From Arthrobacter sp. TMP15 (lineage in GTDB: Bacteria > Actinomycetota > Actinomycetes > Actinomycetales > Micrococcaceae), in the NCBI RefSeq assembly GCF_039529835.1, contig NZ_CP154262.1:1612001-1676000 (forward strand): a DNA stretch of 64,000 nt. The letters run 5' to 3'. The translations under genes were made by a program, and so were the position numbers. The notes under the pieces were generated by a model. The model had not been told where the DNA came from. It saw nothing but the letters and a program-made list of their open reading frames with translations, and ran no database searches. This document shows, in pieces, positions 28,307 through 37,580 of this stretch (within the stretch, counting starts at the first letter, position 1; each line of letters starts with the position of its first letter).

Positions 28307-30889
28307 TTAGGAGCGCTCCAGCGCTTTGGCGAGATAGGGAGCGGTTCGGCTGTCCTCAACCGTCGAGACGTATTCGGGCGTGCCTGCTGCCATAATCCGC
28401 CCCCCATCGGTTCCACCGGAAGGACCCAGATCAATGACCCAGTCGGCCGCTGCAATGACGTCCATGTCATGTTCAACCACCACCACCGTATTACCGGCGT
28501 CCACAAGCCGGTTGAGCTGGTGCAACAAAAGACGAACATCCGCCGGGTGAAGGCCGGTAGTTGGTTCATCCAGAAGGTAAAGTGTGTGGCCGCGGCGGGC
28601 GCGCTGAAGTTCGGTGGCTAATTTGATGCGCTGGGCCTCACCACCGGAGAGTTCGGTTGCAGGTTGGCCAAGGCGAAGGTAGCCAAGGCCCACTTCAAGG
28701 AGAGTAGCCAAGCTGCGTGCTGCCGCCGGAATATCGCAGAGGAAGGCAGCTGCCGCGTCCACACTCAAGGCCAGCACTTGTGCAATGTTCTTGCCGTGGT
28801 ATTCCACGGCAAGGGTTTCTTCATTGAATCGAGATCCGTGGCAAGTAGGGCAGGGTCCGTAACTGCCGGGTAGAAACAGGAGCTCTACTGCTACTGAGCC
28901 CTCTCCAAGACAGGTTTCACACCGCCCGCCAGCAACGTTGAAGGAGAAGCGTCCTGGACCGAATCCTCGAGTGCGGGCCCCCTCTGTGGCTGCAAACTCG
29001 CGCCGAACGGCGTCAAAAAGTCCAGTGTATGTAGCCAGGTTGGAACGCGGTGTACGGCCGATGGGTCGTTGGTCAACTTGAACCAGTCGATCCACGGGAT
29101 CCAGCCCGGTCATTTTGCGCACAAGCTCAATGGGTTGATCCGCACCCTCGTGAGGTTGCTGCTCGCCACCCTCAGCCGCGGCTGGCAGGGGATCTTGATC
29201 TACAGTGTGCACGTGAACTCCCGCGGCCCTGGACATGACCTGAAGCAGGCTTGACTTGCCGGAGCCGGACACACCAGTGACAGCTGTGAGTACGCCCAAG
29301 GGGATAGCCGCATCGACACCCACCAGGTTATGCAACGTGATGCCGTCCATCTGAACCCAGTTCTTAGCGTTGCCCCGATGAGTGAGCGCGCTCTCTCCCT
29401 CACCTGTTTTTTTGGCTTGGGCACCCACACCAGCTTTGATCGGCGCGGCAGGTGAGGCCGTGCCGAAGAGGAAGGGCCTGGTCACCGAGTCCTCTACCTG
29501 CGCGAGGCCGGCAACAGGTCCGCTGTAGAGTATTCGTCCGCCGGCTTCTCCCGCTTGGGGACCCACATCGACCAGCCAGTCCGCGCGCCGCACAAGGTCC
29601 ATATTGTGCTCAACCACGAAGACGGAGTTGCCCGATGATTTCAGCTGCTCCAGTACCTCCAGCAAAGGTTCGGCATCTGCTGGGTGCAGTCCCGCTGATG
29701 GCTCATCAAGGACATAAATGACACCGAATAGACCTGACCGCAGCTGTGTGGCGATCCGCAGTCGCTGCATTTCACCGGGGGAGAGGGTGGGCGTGGCCCG
29801 GCCCAGGCTCAGGTACCCAAGCCCAAGATCCAAAAGAACTCGTACGCGTTGGAGCAGGTCTTTAGCAATGGCCGCGGCAACGGCCGTGCTAGTGCCGTCC
29901 CCTCCCTGGTCGCAGGTTTCGAGCTCTTGCAGCACTGAGGTGAGATCCGTCAAGGAAAGAGTGTTCATCGCGGCGATATTGCGCCCCTGCACCGTCACTG
30001 CCAAGGCAGCTGCCTGCAAACCACTTCCCTCGCAGCTAGGGCAGGGACCTGAATGCATGAAGGCCAGAGAACGTTCGCGCATGGACGCACTCTTGGAGTC
30101 GGAAAGGGTATGCAGAACGTGGCTACGTGCGCTCCAGAACCTGCCCTTGTAAGGTTTTGCCACACGATCACGCTGTGGGGTGACCTCCACGACGGGCTGC
30201 TCGTCCGTATACAGGATCCATTCTTGCTGCGTCCGTGGCAACTGGTTGAACGGGACGTCGATGTTATAGCCGAGGTGGGCGAGGATATCCCGCAGATTTT
30301 TGCCCTGCCACGCGCCCGGCCAAGCAGCCACTGCACCCTCGCGAATGGTAAGTGAGGGATCCGGGACCAGGAGCTCTTCACTGACAGTGTGGGCAATACC
30401 CAGTCCATGGCACACGTGGCAGGCTCCGGCCACCGTGTTGGGAGAGAAAGAATCCGAATACAGTATCCCCGCGCCGTCCGGATACTCCCCGGCACGGGAG
30501 AAGAGCATGCGTAGTGAGTTCGACAAGGTTGTGAGCGTTCCTACTGACGAACGTGTGCTTGGTGTTCCCCGTCGCTGCTGCAACGCCACTGCAGGAGGCA
30601 GCCCAGTAATTTCCTCCACCAACGGGGTGTTGCCCTGCTGGATCAGCCGCCGGGCGTAGGGTGCAACTGACTCGAAGTAGCGGCGCTGGGCCTCAGCAAA
30701 AATGGTTCCAAACGCCAAGGACGATTTGCCGCTACCGGAGATGCCGGTAAAGGCAACAATCGCGTCCCGCGGAACATCAACGTCAACATTTTTAAGGTTG
30801 TTCTCGCGAGCACCTCGAACGCGTACATACCCCTCCAACGGCTCATCAGAAGCTTGAAACTGTGGCGTGGGAACATGAGAATCTAACAT
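28307..30889 (-). CDS. UvrA-like ABC ATPase (excinuclease subunit A paralogue)
   Basis: 860 aa, shorter than the ~950 aa of housekeeping UvrA. Two ABC modules are complete: Walker A GISGSGKSSLAFGT (49-62) and GVSGSGKSSLLQV; signatures LSPGEMQRLRIA and LSGGEAQRIKLA; Walker B VLDEPSAGLHPAD and LLDEPTTGLHPAD. Zinc-finger cysteines are seen in CHVCHG/CPSCEGSG and CETCLGEG/CPTCHG. The missing length is consistent with reduction of the UvrB-interacting region, as in UvrA2/DrrC-type proteins tied to antibiotic or DNA-intercalator tolerance. No uvrB or uvrC is near. The start ATG 30889 looks leaderless. Confidence 0.88.
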   Translation of the reverse strand: MLDSHVPTPQFQASDEPLEGYVRVRGARENNLKNVDVDVPRDAIVAFTGISGSGKSSLAFGTIFAEAQRRYFESVAPYARRLIQQGNTPLVEEITGLPPAVALQQRRGTPSTRSSVGTLTTLSNSLRMLFSRAGEYPDGAGILYSDSFSPNTVAGACHVCHGLGIAHTVSEELLVPDPSLTIREGAVAAWPGAWQGKNLRDILAHLGYNIDVPFNQLPRTQQEWILYTDEQPVVEVTPQRDRVAKPYKGRFWSARSHVLHTLSDSKSASMRERSLAFMHSGPCPSCEGSGLQAAALAVTVQGRNIAAMNTLSLTDLTSVLQELETCDQGGDGTSTAVAAAIAKDLLQRVRVLLDLGLGYLSLGRATPTLSPGEMQRLRIATQLRSGLFGVIYVLDEPSAGLHPADAEPLLEVLEQLKSSGNSVFVVEHNMDLVRRADWLVDVGPQAGEAGGRILYSGPVAGLAQVEDSVTRPFLFGTASPAAPIKAGVGAQAKKTGEGESALTHRGNAKNWVQMDGITLHNLVGVDAAIPLGVLTAVTGVSGSGKSSLLQVMSRAAGVHVHTVDQDPLPAAAEGGEQQPHEGADQPIELVRKMTGLDPVDRLVQVDQRPIGRTPRSNLATYTGLFDAVRREFAATEGARTRGFGPGRFSFNVAGGRCETCLGEGSVAVELLFLPGSYGPCPTCHGSRFNEETLAVEYHGKNIAQVLALSVDAAAAFLCDIPAAARSLATLLEVGLGYLRLGQPATELSGGEAQRIKLATELQRARRGHTLYLLDEPTTGLHPADVRLLLHQLNRLVDAGNTVVVVEHDMDVIAAADWVIDLGPSGGTDGGRIMAAGTPEYVSTVEDSRTAPYLAKALERS

Positions 30890-30896
30890 TTTCCCG

Positions 30897-30902
30897 ACAC
30901 TA
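30897..30902 (-). promoter_or_regulatory. -10 element of leaderless UvrA-like gene
   Basis: On the minus strand TAGTGT ends seven bases before ATG 30889; the spacer CGGGAAA is not placed as a ribosome-binding site. Confidence 0.45.
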
Positions 30903-31020
30903 GACCATTAATGATCTACAAGAAAATTCACTCGAGTTCCCGAGACCGGCAGAATCCGCGTCCTTGACGGAAAAGAGGATGCCCAAATCTGGACTACACG
31001 CACGTTGGAAAGCGAGTGCC

Positions 31021-31746
31021 TCACTGCATGAAGCCACTTGCCCCGAGCGCACTTCCGATGCCGTATGTGGCGGCCAATGCCAGTGCGCCACCAATAACTA
31101 GTCGTGTGGCTGAGACGGTTCTGGAGCTGCCTCCGATGGTTGCGCTAAGGGTACCGGTAAGGGCCAAGGCAAGCAAAACAGCAACGAAGGTCACGGGAAT
31201 TGCCAGCTCAGTTGGCGGAAGCAAGATGGCGAGCATTGGCAGGACTGCACCAATGGTAAACGCTGCCGCTGAAGCGTATGCAGCTTGCCAAGGATTAACT
31301 TCATCGTGCTCATTGATGTTTAGTTCAACCGAGAGATGTGCGGCTAGAGCGTCATGTGCGGACAGTTCCAGTGCCACTTGCGCAGCTGTTGTGACGCTGA
31401 GCCCTTTGGCTTGGTAGAGACCAGCGAGTTCAGCCAATTCGGTCTCAGGGTCCTCCTCCAATTCGCGGCGTTCCTTCTCGATCAACGCCCTTTGGCTATC
31501 TCGCTGGCTACTGACCGAAACGTACTCGCCAAGAGCCATCGAGACTGCACCGCCAACAACTGCAGCGATCCCGGCCACGAGGATCGGAGCCGGCGAATTT
31601 GTCACACCAGCCACCCCAACAACGGTTGCAGCAACTGAGACTATTCCGTCATTAGCACCAAGAACCCCAGCTCGAAGCCAGTTCAGCCGCCCTGCGAGGT
31701 TAGCCGTGTGTGGTTCATTCTCATGGAAACTTTCTATTTTGTTCAT
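31021..31746 (-). CDS. VIT1/CCC1-family iron/manganese transporter
   Basis: 241 aa from ATG 31746. WLRAGVLGANDGIVSVAATVVGVAG is the conserved first transmembrane region of VIT1/CCC1 proteins, GGAVSMALGEYVSVSSQRDSQ the second, then a cytosolic helix-rich acidic segment (EKERRELEEDPETELAEL) that in the family binds metal, and three more hydrophobic segments. The family moves Fe2+/Mn2+ out of the cytosol. It begins 11 bases after the phosphoketolase stop, so it is probably co-transcribed; the reason for that pairing is unclear. Confidence 0.88.
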   Translation of the reverse strand: MNKIESFHENEPHTANLAGRLNWLRAGVLGANDGIVSVAATVVGVAGVTNSPAPILVAGIAAVVGGAVSMALGEYVSVSSQRDSQRALIEKERRELEEDPETELAELAGLYQAKGLSVTTAAQVALELSAHDALAAHLSVELNINEHDEVNPWQAAYASAAAFTIGAVLPMLAILLPPTELAIPVTFVAVLLALALTGTLSATIGGSSRTVSATRLVIGGALALAATYGIGSALGASGFMQ

Positions 31747-31757
31747 ACCAGGGGTTT

Positions 31758-34157
31758 TCACAGTTCCGGTGGTGACCACAGCCAGTCACGAATTTCCGGC
31801 ATGTCCTCCAGATGCTCGTGGATGTAGGCTTCATGGCGAGCCAGCATGTGTTTGCAGTGCTCCGCCAGTTCCTGTGCGCCCTCAAATTCTCCACTGACTC
31901 TGTGCAGAGCTTCCAACGTCAGGTGATATCTGCTCATTTTATTAAGAACCACCATGTCAAAGGGTGTAGTGGTGGTGCCTTGTTCGTTGTAACCACGAAC
32001 ATGGAATCGTCCTGGGTTGGCCCGGCCGTGAAGCAGCTGGTGGAAGGCCCTGGCATATCCGTGGAATGCGACAATAACTTCCCGATTTGCTGTGAAGAGC
32101 AGTTCGAAGTCTGGGTCGGAGAGACCGTGCGGGTGCGTGTCAGTAGGGGGTAGTACCAGCAGGTCCATGACGTTCACGACCCGCACCCTCAGCGCGGGGA
32201 TATAACGCTGGATGAGCCAGGCCGCTGCCAACGTTTCTTCCGTGGGCACATCTCCGGCGCAAGCCATAACGATGTCGGGCATGGCAATTGCTGTTTCGGA
32301 GGAGTTCTCATTTCCGGCCCAATGCCAAATGGAGGCACCGGCAGCTGCATGCTTGCGTGCATCCTCTAAGTTCAGATACTGGGGGTGCGCTTGCTTGTCC
32401 ACCACCACGAGATTGACGTAGTCCTTACTGAGTAAGACATGCTCAGCGGCGGCCAACAAGGTGTTTGAATCTGGTGGAAGGTAGATGCGGATGACTGAAC
32501 CGGATAGGGACAAGACGGTATCAATGAGGCCAGGTCCTTGATGACTGAAACCATTGTGATCGTTGCGCCAGCACGTGGAGGTGAGCAAAATGTTCAGACT
32601 TGGCACAGGAACTCTCCACGGCAATTCGCGTGCATGCTGGAGCCACTTGGTGTGTTGGATGGTCATGGAAGCACTGACCATGGCAAACGCCTCATAGGTG
32701 GCGAAGAGTCCGTAACGGCCCGTGAGTACGTAGCCTTCAAGCCAGCCTTGGCATAGATGCTCGGAGAGGACTTCCATAACCCGACCATCCGGGGAGAGGT
32801 GGTCATCACCGCCTTGCAGCGGTTCCATCAGACATCTGTCCGTGACTTCGAAAACAGCACCCAAACGGTTGCTATTAGTCTCATCCGGGCTGAACAGTCT
32901 GAAGCGGGGGTCTTCGGAAGTATCAGTGTAGATATCGCGTAAAAATTCACCCAACACTCTAGTGGTTTCATGTTTCGTGGAGCCCGGGACCCCCACTTCA
33001 AGCGCGTAATTTTCCAGCGGGCGCAACGGCAGCGGGGCTATCTCGGGGCCGCCGTTAGCCCAAGGATTAGCTCCCATACGCAGCTGACCGGAAGGAGCCA
33101 AGGCAGCGAGTTCCGGTACCAGAGTACCCTGTGCGTCAAAGAGGGTGTCCGGCTGGTAGGAATGCAACCACGCCTCCAGCTGGGCCAGATGGGCAGGATT
33201 TTCTCTTACTGCTGCCAGGGGGACCTGATGGGCCCGAAAGGTACCTTCAATTTGAATGCCGTCCACAGTATCTGGCCCGGTCCACCCCTTAGGCGTGCGC
33301 AAGATGATCGCAGGCCAGGGCGCGCAGTGGGCAACTGTTTGCCGGCGCGACTGGTCCTGGATACGGAGAATTTGTGTGTGGGCATTTTCTAACGCTTGCG
33401 CGAGCTGAGGATGTACCACGGCGGGATCCTCACCTGAGACGATCACGGGATCCCAGCCGTGGGCGCGCAGCAGTGCAATGACTTGCTCATCTGATTGCCG
33501 GCCGAGAACTGTGGGCCCGGAAATCTTGTAGCCGTTGAGGTGAAGTATGGGCAGTACGGCTCCGTCCCGCTGGGGGTTCAGGAATGACGGTGCTTTCCAA
33601 GCACCCTCCAACGGAGCTGTTTCTGCTTCGCCGTCGCCAATGATGCAGGCCACTATCAGCTCTGGGTTGTCCATGACAGCGCCGGTGGCATGGGCCAAAG
33701 AGTAGCCCAGCTCGCCGCCTTCATGAATGGATCCCGGTGTTGGTGGGCCAACATGGCTAGGAATGCCACCCGGGGTGGAAAACTGACGGATTAGCCGTCG
33801 GAGTCCAGCGTTGTCTTGACTGACTTCGGGATAAATTTGCGAATACGTTCCCTCTAAATAGAGGTTCGCGATCACGGCAGGTCCACCGTGTCCAGGTCCC
33901 GCCATGTATAAGATTTTGGCGCCAGTTTTACGAATTAGCCGATTCAAATGAACATAGATTAATGACAGGCCGGGACTGGTGCCCCAATGGCCAAGCAGAC
34001 GAGGCTTTATCTGCTCAGGAAGTAGAGGCGTACGCAATAGAGCATTTTCCTGCAGGTAGATCTGGGCAACTGTGAGGTAGTTGGCAGCATCCCAATACCG
34101 GTTCAATAGCTTGATTTCACCAGGTTCCAGGGGCGAGCGATGATCCTGAGAAGGCAT
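31758..34157 (-). CDS. xfp: Xylulose-5-phosphate/fructose-6-phosphate phosphoketolase
   Basis: 799 aa, the standard size. It splits xylulose-5-P or fructose-6-P with phosphate into acetyl-P plus a triose or tetrose phosphate, using thiamine diphosphate. Motifs: GHWGTSPGLSLIYVHLNRLI, LYMAGPGHGGPA, IVACIIGDGEAETAPLEGAW, NGYKISGPT, and in the central domain FSPDETNSNRL. ATG 34157 is preferred because an upstream ATG at 34205 would overlap the preceding gene by 26 bases. It follows a PNPOx-like gene and precedes a VIT1-type transporter. No acetate kinase or phosphotransacetylase is in the window, so the fate of acetyl-P is not visible. Confidence 0.95.
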   Translation of the reverse strand: MPSQDHRSPLEPGEIKLLNRYWDAANYLTVAQIYLQENALLRTPLLPEQIKPRLLGHWGTSPGLSLIYVHLNRLIRKTGAKILYMAGPGHGGPAVIANLYLEGTYSQIYPEVSQDNAGLRRLIRQFSTPGGIPSHVGPPTPGSIHEGGELGYSLAHATGAVMDNPELIVACIIGDGEAETAPLEGAWKAPSFLNPQRDGAVLPILHLNGYKISGPTVLGRQSDEQVIALLRAHGWDPVIVSGEDPAVVHPQLAQALENAHTQILRIQDQSRRQTVAHCAPWPAIILRTPKGWTGPDTVDGIQIEGTFRAHQVPLAAVRENPAHLAQLEAWLHSYQPDTLFDAQGTLVPELAALAPSGQLRMGANPWANGGPEIAPLPLRPLENYALEVGVPGSTKHETTRVLGEFLRDIYTDTSEDPRFRLFSPDETNSNRLGAVFEVTDRCLMEPLQGGDDHLSPDGRVMEVLSEHLCQGWLEGYVLTGRYGLFATYEAFAMVSASMTIQHTKWLQHARELPWRVPVPSLNILLTSTCWRNDHNGFSHQGPGLIDTVLSLSGSVIRIYLPPDSNTLLAAAEHVLLSKDYVNLVVVDKQAHPQYLNLEDARKHAAAGASIWHWAGNENSSETAIAMPDIVMACAGDVPTEETLAAAWLIQRYIPALRVRVVNVMDLLVLPPTDTHPHGLSDPDFELLFTANREVIVAFHGYARAFHQLLHGRANPGRFHVRGYNEQGTTTTPFDMVVLNKMSRYHLTLEALHRVSGEFEGAQELAEHCKHMLARHEAYIHEHLEDMPEIRDWLWSPPEL

Positions 34158-34179
34158 GTTTTTGGTCCCGTCTAGTGAG

Positions 34180-34671
34180 TTATTCAAAGGATGCACGCCT
34201 TGCATCGCTCAAGGGTGTTCTCCACATATCAGCGTTTACAACCTGAAACCGTCTCCCGCTGAGATTTAACGGACGCACACGCATGAAGTGGTTTTTAATA
34301 CCGCCCTGCCACGGCTGAAGCATAAGGTTCTCCACAGTCTGGATTTGAGCGGGTTCCTTGATTTGCATGACAGTACCGCGAAGGACAATGCTCCACGCCT
34401 TCGCTGTCTCGGGCAGGTAGCCATCGATTTCAAAGGCTACAGGCGTATTGCTCGTTGAGCCGTAGAGTTTGGTGCCTTCTGCCGTTCGGAACACGAGGGT
34501 TTCAGCGTCCACCACGTAGTTGACCGGAAATATATCCGGATGATCATCAACAACAACAGCTAGACGGCCAAGCACTTGTTCTTTAAGTAAATCCCAACAC
34601 TCGGGCTTTGTCAGGTGTTCTATGGGGTGTGCTTTCGACGAAGTCGCTGCCGGCGCCTTTTCACTTGTCAT
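34180..34671 (-). CDS. Pyridoxamine 5'-phosphate oxidase-like flavin/F420-type split-barrel protein
   Basis: 163 aa from ATG 34671. The core LTKPECWDLLKEQVLGRLAV, DIFPVNYVVDAETLVFRTA, EGTKL and IVLRGTVMQI is the split beta-barrel of PNPOx-like proteins that bind FMN or F420. A paralogue with the same layout (HECWDLL, GRLGL, DIFPINFAVD, FRTAPGTKL) is at 41800-42270. Families of this type in mycobacteria are often hypoxia or stress responsive; the substrate is unknown. TAGGGT seven bases upstream suggests a leaderless transcript that probably continues into phosphoketolase. Confidence 0.85.
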   Translation of the reverse strand: MTSEKAPAATSSKAHPIEHLTKPECWDLLKEQVLGRLAVVVDDHPDIFPVNYVVDAETLVFRTAEGTKLYGSTSNTPVAFEIDGYLPETAKAWSIVLRGTVMQIKEPAQIQTVENLMLQPWQGGIKNHFMRVRPLNLSGRRFQVVNADMWRTPLSDARRASFE

Positions 34672-34678
34672 GAAAGCA

Positions 34679-34684
34679 ACCCTA
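34679..34684 (-). promoter_or_regulatory. -10 element of leaderless PNPOx-like gene
   Basis: On the minus strand TAGGGT ends seven bases before ATG 34671. The fit to TANNNT is adequate; no convincing -35. Confidence 0.35.
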
Positions 34685-34939
34685 TGCCTTGTGCGCCGGA
34701 CTTTATAGGGCCCTAGGTCCTGAACTAGCCAATAGAACAGGAGCACCGTTTTCGACGTCATAAATGTCCCTAACGAGCCCGCAGCAGAGGCAAAGACGCT
34801 CTACAATGACTCGCTGTGGAAGCAAAAAATTAAAGATATCTAGGTGCCTTGGGAAGGCAGATGCAAAAGTTCACGGCAAGAGTGAGGGTCTCGAATCTGC
34901 CATCCGGTATTGCGCAGCTGTAACCAGGGTCGTTGGGCT

Positions 34940-36529
34940 TTAGGCGAGGTAGGAGAAGACACCCATCATGCCGCGTTCGGCATGATAGGCGTTGTGGCAG
35001 TGAAAGAGCCATTGGCCCGGATTATCGGCATCGAACTGGACGCTCACGGTTTCCATGGGCCGGACAATGACGGTGTCTTTCCGGGCCCCAGCGGTTCCGA
35101 TTTGGAACGTGTGGCCGTGGATGTGCATGGGGTGCCACATCATGGTGTCGTTGATGAATTTCACTTCCACGCGTTCCCCGGCTTTGAGGTCAAAGGCGTT
35201 CTCGAAGGGGTGGGCCGGGTCGAAGCGGTGTCCGTTAATGCCCCAGTCGTACTTCATCATTCCGCCGGTCAGGCGCAGTTCATGGACCCGGTCGGGTTTC
35301 TTGGCGGGCAGCGTCACGGAGGGGTCCGCGGTGAGTTGACCGCCGTGGAGAACTGTTCCGGTCAGGGTGCTGGGCAGGGACTCCCTGGCCGGCACGGTCC
35401 CGGTCCCGGTGGCAATGAGCCCGTAAGTCATCTGCCCTTTCCCTTCGGCCAGCGCCAATACGGGGGTGATTCCGTCCTTAGCGGTCAGGAGAGCGTCGAT
35501 GCGCTCACCCATGCCCAGCACGACGGCGTCAACCTCGGTGTGCTTGATGGGGAACCCGTCGGTGTGAGTCAGGGTGAGCTGCTGACCGGGAACCCCTACC
35601 CGGTAGGCGGTGTCTCCGGCGGCGTTGATGATGCGCAGACGGATCTTCTCACCCGGTGTGGCCGTGAACGTTTCCGGATTCTCCGGGTCTTTGCCGTTGA
35701 AGAGATGTAAGGGGTAGGCAACATCACCGGCGTCTCCACCTAAAAAGTCACTGGAGGCGCCCATGAGCATGTGGCCCATCGACATGCCGCCCGGGCCAGT
35801 GTTCCCTTGGCTTGTTTTTCCCTGGTCTGTCTTTTCCTGGTCCGGGTTGCCGTGGCCCATGCCATCCATGCCGCCCCCTGACATGCCCCCGCCCATGCCT
35901 TGGGAGAGTTCCTTCAGAACATCGGTGGGGGTTCCGCTGATGCCGTCGAGCCAGTCGTCCAGGACGATCACCCACTCCTTGTCATAGACGAGCGTCTCGT
36001 TCGGGTCCTCGATGATGAGCGCCCCGTAGAGAGCTTGTTCGCGCTGCATTTCCACGTGTGAGTGGTACCAGTAGGTGCCAGGGTGGGGAAGTTTGAAGTT
36101 GTAGCCGTTCTGGGACCCGGGGGCGAAGGCGTCCTGCGTGAGACCGGGGACGACGTCGTTGTTGTTGCTTAGGGCTAGGCCGTGCCAGTGCACGCTGGTG
36201 CCGGCACTGAGTTTGTTGGCAATAGTGATCGTGAGTTGGTCGCCCACGGTGCCGCGCAGGGTTGGTGCCACGAGGGTACCGTTGTAGCCGGCGGTAGTGA
36301 TGGGCTTGCCAGCCAAGGTGGTGGTCAGCGGTGCCGGGCTCAGCGTTTTGGTGATGGTTGTTCCGGTGGCGGCCCGGGCAGCTTCGATCTTAGCAATCAA
36401 TGGATCCGTGGGCAGGATCCGGTTTTGCTGGCTTGCTGTGGTGGCGGGAGTGCAGGCGCTGAGTGCAGCTATGGCGGTAGCGGCCACGGACAGTCCTAGG
36501 AAGGAGCGCCGGGTGGGGGTGTTGTTCAT
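34940..36529 (-). CDS. Multicopper oxidase, Tat-exported lipoprotein
   Basis: 529 aa. The N-terminus has a twin-arginine motif (TRRSFLGLS, Arg7-Arg8) and a lipobox-like LSAC at Cys26. Copper ligands are visible in HWHGLAL, YWYHSHVEMQ, HPMHIHGHTFQI and WLFHCHNAYHAERGMM, giving T1, T2 and T3 sites. A Met/Gly-rich insertion (around 205-260, e.g. GGGMSGGGMDGMGHG) resembles the methionine-rich copper-binding segments of CueO/CopA. Predicted to oxidise Cu(I) outside the membrane. Last gene of the copper operon. Confidence 0.93.
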   Translation of the reverse strand: MNNTPTRRSFLGLSVAATAIAALSACTPATTASQQNRILPTDPLIAKIEAARAATGTTITKTLSPAPLTTTLAGKPITTAGYNGTLVAPTLRGTVGDQLTITIANKLSAGTSVHWHGLALSNNNDVVPGLTQDAFAPGSQNGYNFKLPHPGTYWYHSHVEMQREQALYGALIIEDPNETLVYDKEWVIVLDDWLDGISGTPTDVLKELSQGMGGGMSGGGMDGMGHGNPDQEKTDQGKTSQGNTGPGGMSMGHMLMGASSDFLGGDAGDVAYPLHLFNGKDPENPETFTATPGEKIRLRIINAAGDTAYRVGVPGQQLTLTHTDGFPIKHTEVDAVVLGMGERIDALLTAKDGITPVLALAEGKGQMTYGLIATGTGTVPARESLPSTLTGTVLHGGQLTADPSVTLPAKKPDRVHELRLTGGMMKYDWGINGHRFDPAHPFENAFDLKAGERVEVKFINDTMMWHPMHIHGHTFQIGTAGARKDTVIVRPMETVSVQFDADNPGQWLFHCHNAYHAERGMMGVFSYLA

Positions 36530-36604
36530 AATGAATTCCTTTGCGGGTGTCCGGTTGGACCGTCGGTGGCGTTGGTGGCGAAGAAGTCCCCAGCGTTCAC
36601 CGTG

Positions 36605-37498
36605 TCAGGGTGTGGCCAGGGAGAAGGTGGCTCCGCCGTCGGAGGAGCTTTGCACGCCTTCAGCAGTGGCCGCCCAGATTCTGGGTTTACCGGCTGTGCC
36701 GGCCACAGCGGTTACGGCCTGAACCTGCCCTTCAACCTTCCCGGCTTGAGTCCAGGTCAGTCCGGCATCACTGGAGGTATTGACGTTGCCGTCGGGGGTG
36801 ATGCCGACAGCCTGTGTGGGTGCGGCCCCCGCTCCAGCAGATTCGTTGGCGAAGGACACGAACTGCATGAGCGGGGCGTCTGGAACTGCTTTCCAGGTTT
36901 TCCCGCTGTCGGTGGAGCGTTGCAAGCCATCTTCGGTGGTGGCCAAGACTATTGAGGTGGCCGGATTTCCGGCCAATACTGCCGGGGTAAAGCTCGCCGT
37001 GGATGTTGCCCATGTGACGCCGTCGACGCTGGTGCGCAATTCTCCGTCAAAGGCGACGAGTCCGTGGTCAGTGCTGCTGAGAGCGTGGAAGTCTGATTGG
37101 CCACCGCGCGAGAGAGGTTCCCACGTTTTGCCGGCATCTAAGGAACGGATCAGGCCCACGGGGTTTGGCAGTGTGGAGCCGGGGCCGGGGTGCCCGGAGG
37201 CGTAAAACACCAAAGGATCCGCTGTTGCGGTGAAGCCCATTAGGTCAATCGTCTGCGCTCCGATTTTGACGGGGGTTTTGTTGGTGGCGTCGTAGAGACC
37301 GTCGTGGGTGGCGAGGAGAATCTGCTTGGATACAGGATCCACAACGATTCCGTGGACATGCCCGTCATCAGCTGAGACGGGTTCGGGGGCAGCCGCAGTG
37401 GTTGTCGGTGGTGTGCAGCCAATCAGAGTCAGTGGCAGAAGCAAGGCTGCGCTGAGCAGTGGAAGGCGAGTGCGCGAGAAGAGGGTTAGAAATTTCAA
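36605..37498 (-). CDS. F510_1955-type BNR-repeat lipoprotein of the copper operon
   Basis: 297 aa from TTG 37498, chosen because GGAG lies six bases upstream and the protein then opens with a clean lipoprotein signal peptide (lipobox LIGC, Cys28); an in-frame ATG at 37558 would add a proline-rich tail and run into the upstream hairpin. The mature part is a beta-propeller with Asp-box repeats (RSLDAGKTWEPL, RSTDSGKTWKAV, TSSDAGLTWTQA, SSSDGGATFSL). DDGHVHGIVVDP near the mature N-terminus is a typical metal-associated opening. A sialidase role is unlikely; copper or oxidase partner function is inferred from the operon. Confidence 0.85.
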   Translation of the reverse strand: MKFLTLFSRTRLPLLSAALLLPLTLIGCTPPTTTAAAPEPVSADDGHVHGIVVDPVSKQILLATHDGLYDATNKTPVKIGAQTIDLMGFTATADPLVFYASGHPGPGSTLPNPVGLIRSLDAGKTWEPLSRGGQSDFHALSSTDHGLVAFDGELRTSVDGVTWATSTASFTPAVLAGNPATSIVLATTEDGLQRSTDSGKTWKAVPDAPLMQFVSFANESAGAGAAPTQAVGITPDGNVNTSSDAGLTWTQAGKVEGQVQAVTAVAGTAGKPRIWAATAEGVQSSSDGGATFSLATP

Positions 37499-37530
37499 GG
37501 AGGTCTCCAAAGGAAGAGGGGAGGGCTGTG

Positions 37531-37562
37531 GCCGGTGGCGGCCCATCAGGGTCGCCACCGGC
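37531..37562. terminator. Hairpin between DUF305 and BNR-lipoprotein genes
   Basis: GCCGGTGGCG (37531-37540) pairs perfectly with CGCCACCGGC (37553-37562) over a 12-base loop. Inside a same-strand operon it may be a partial terminator or processing/stability element setting expression of downstream genes. No T-tract. Confidence 0.5.
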
Positions 37563-37580
37563 GTGTAGAGCGGGCGGTCT

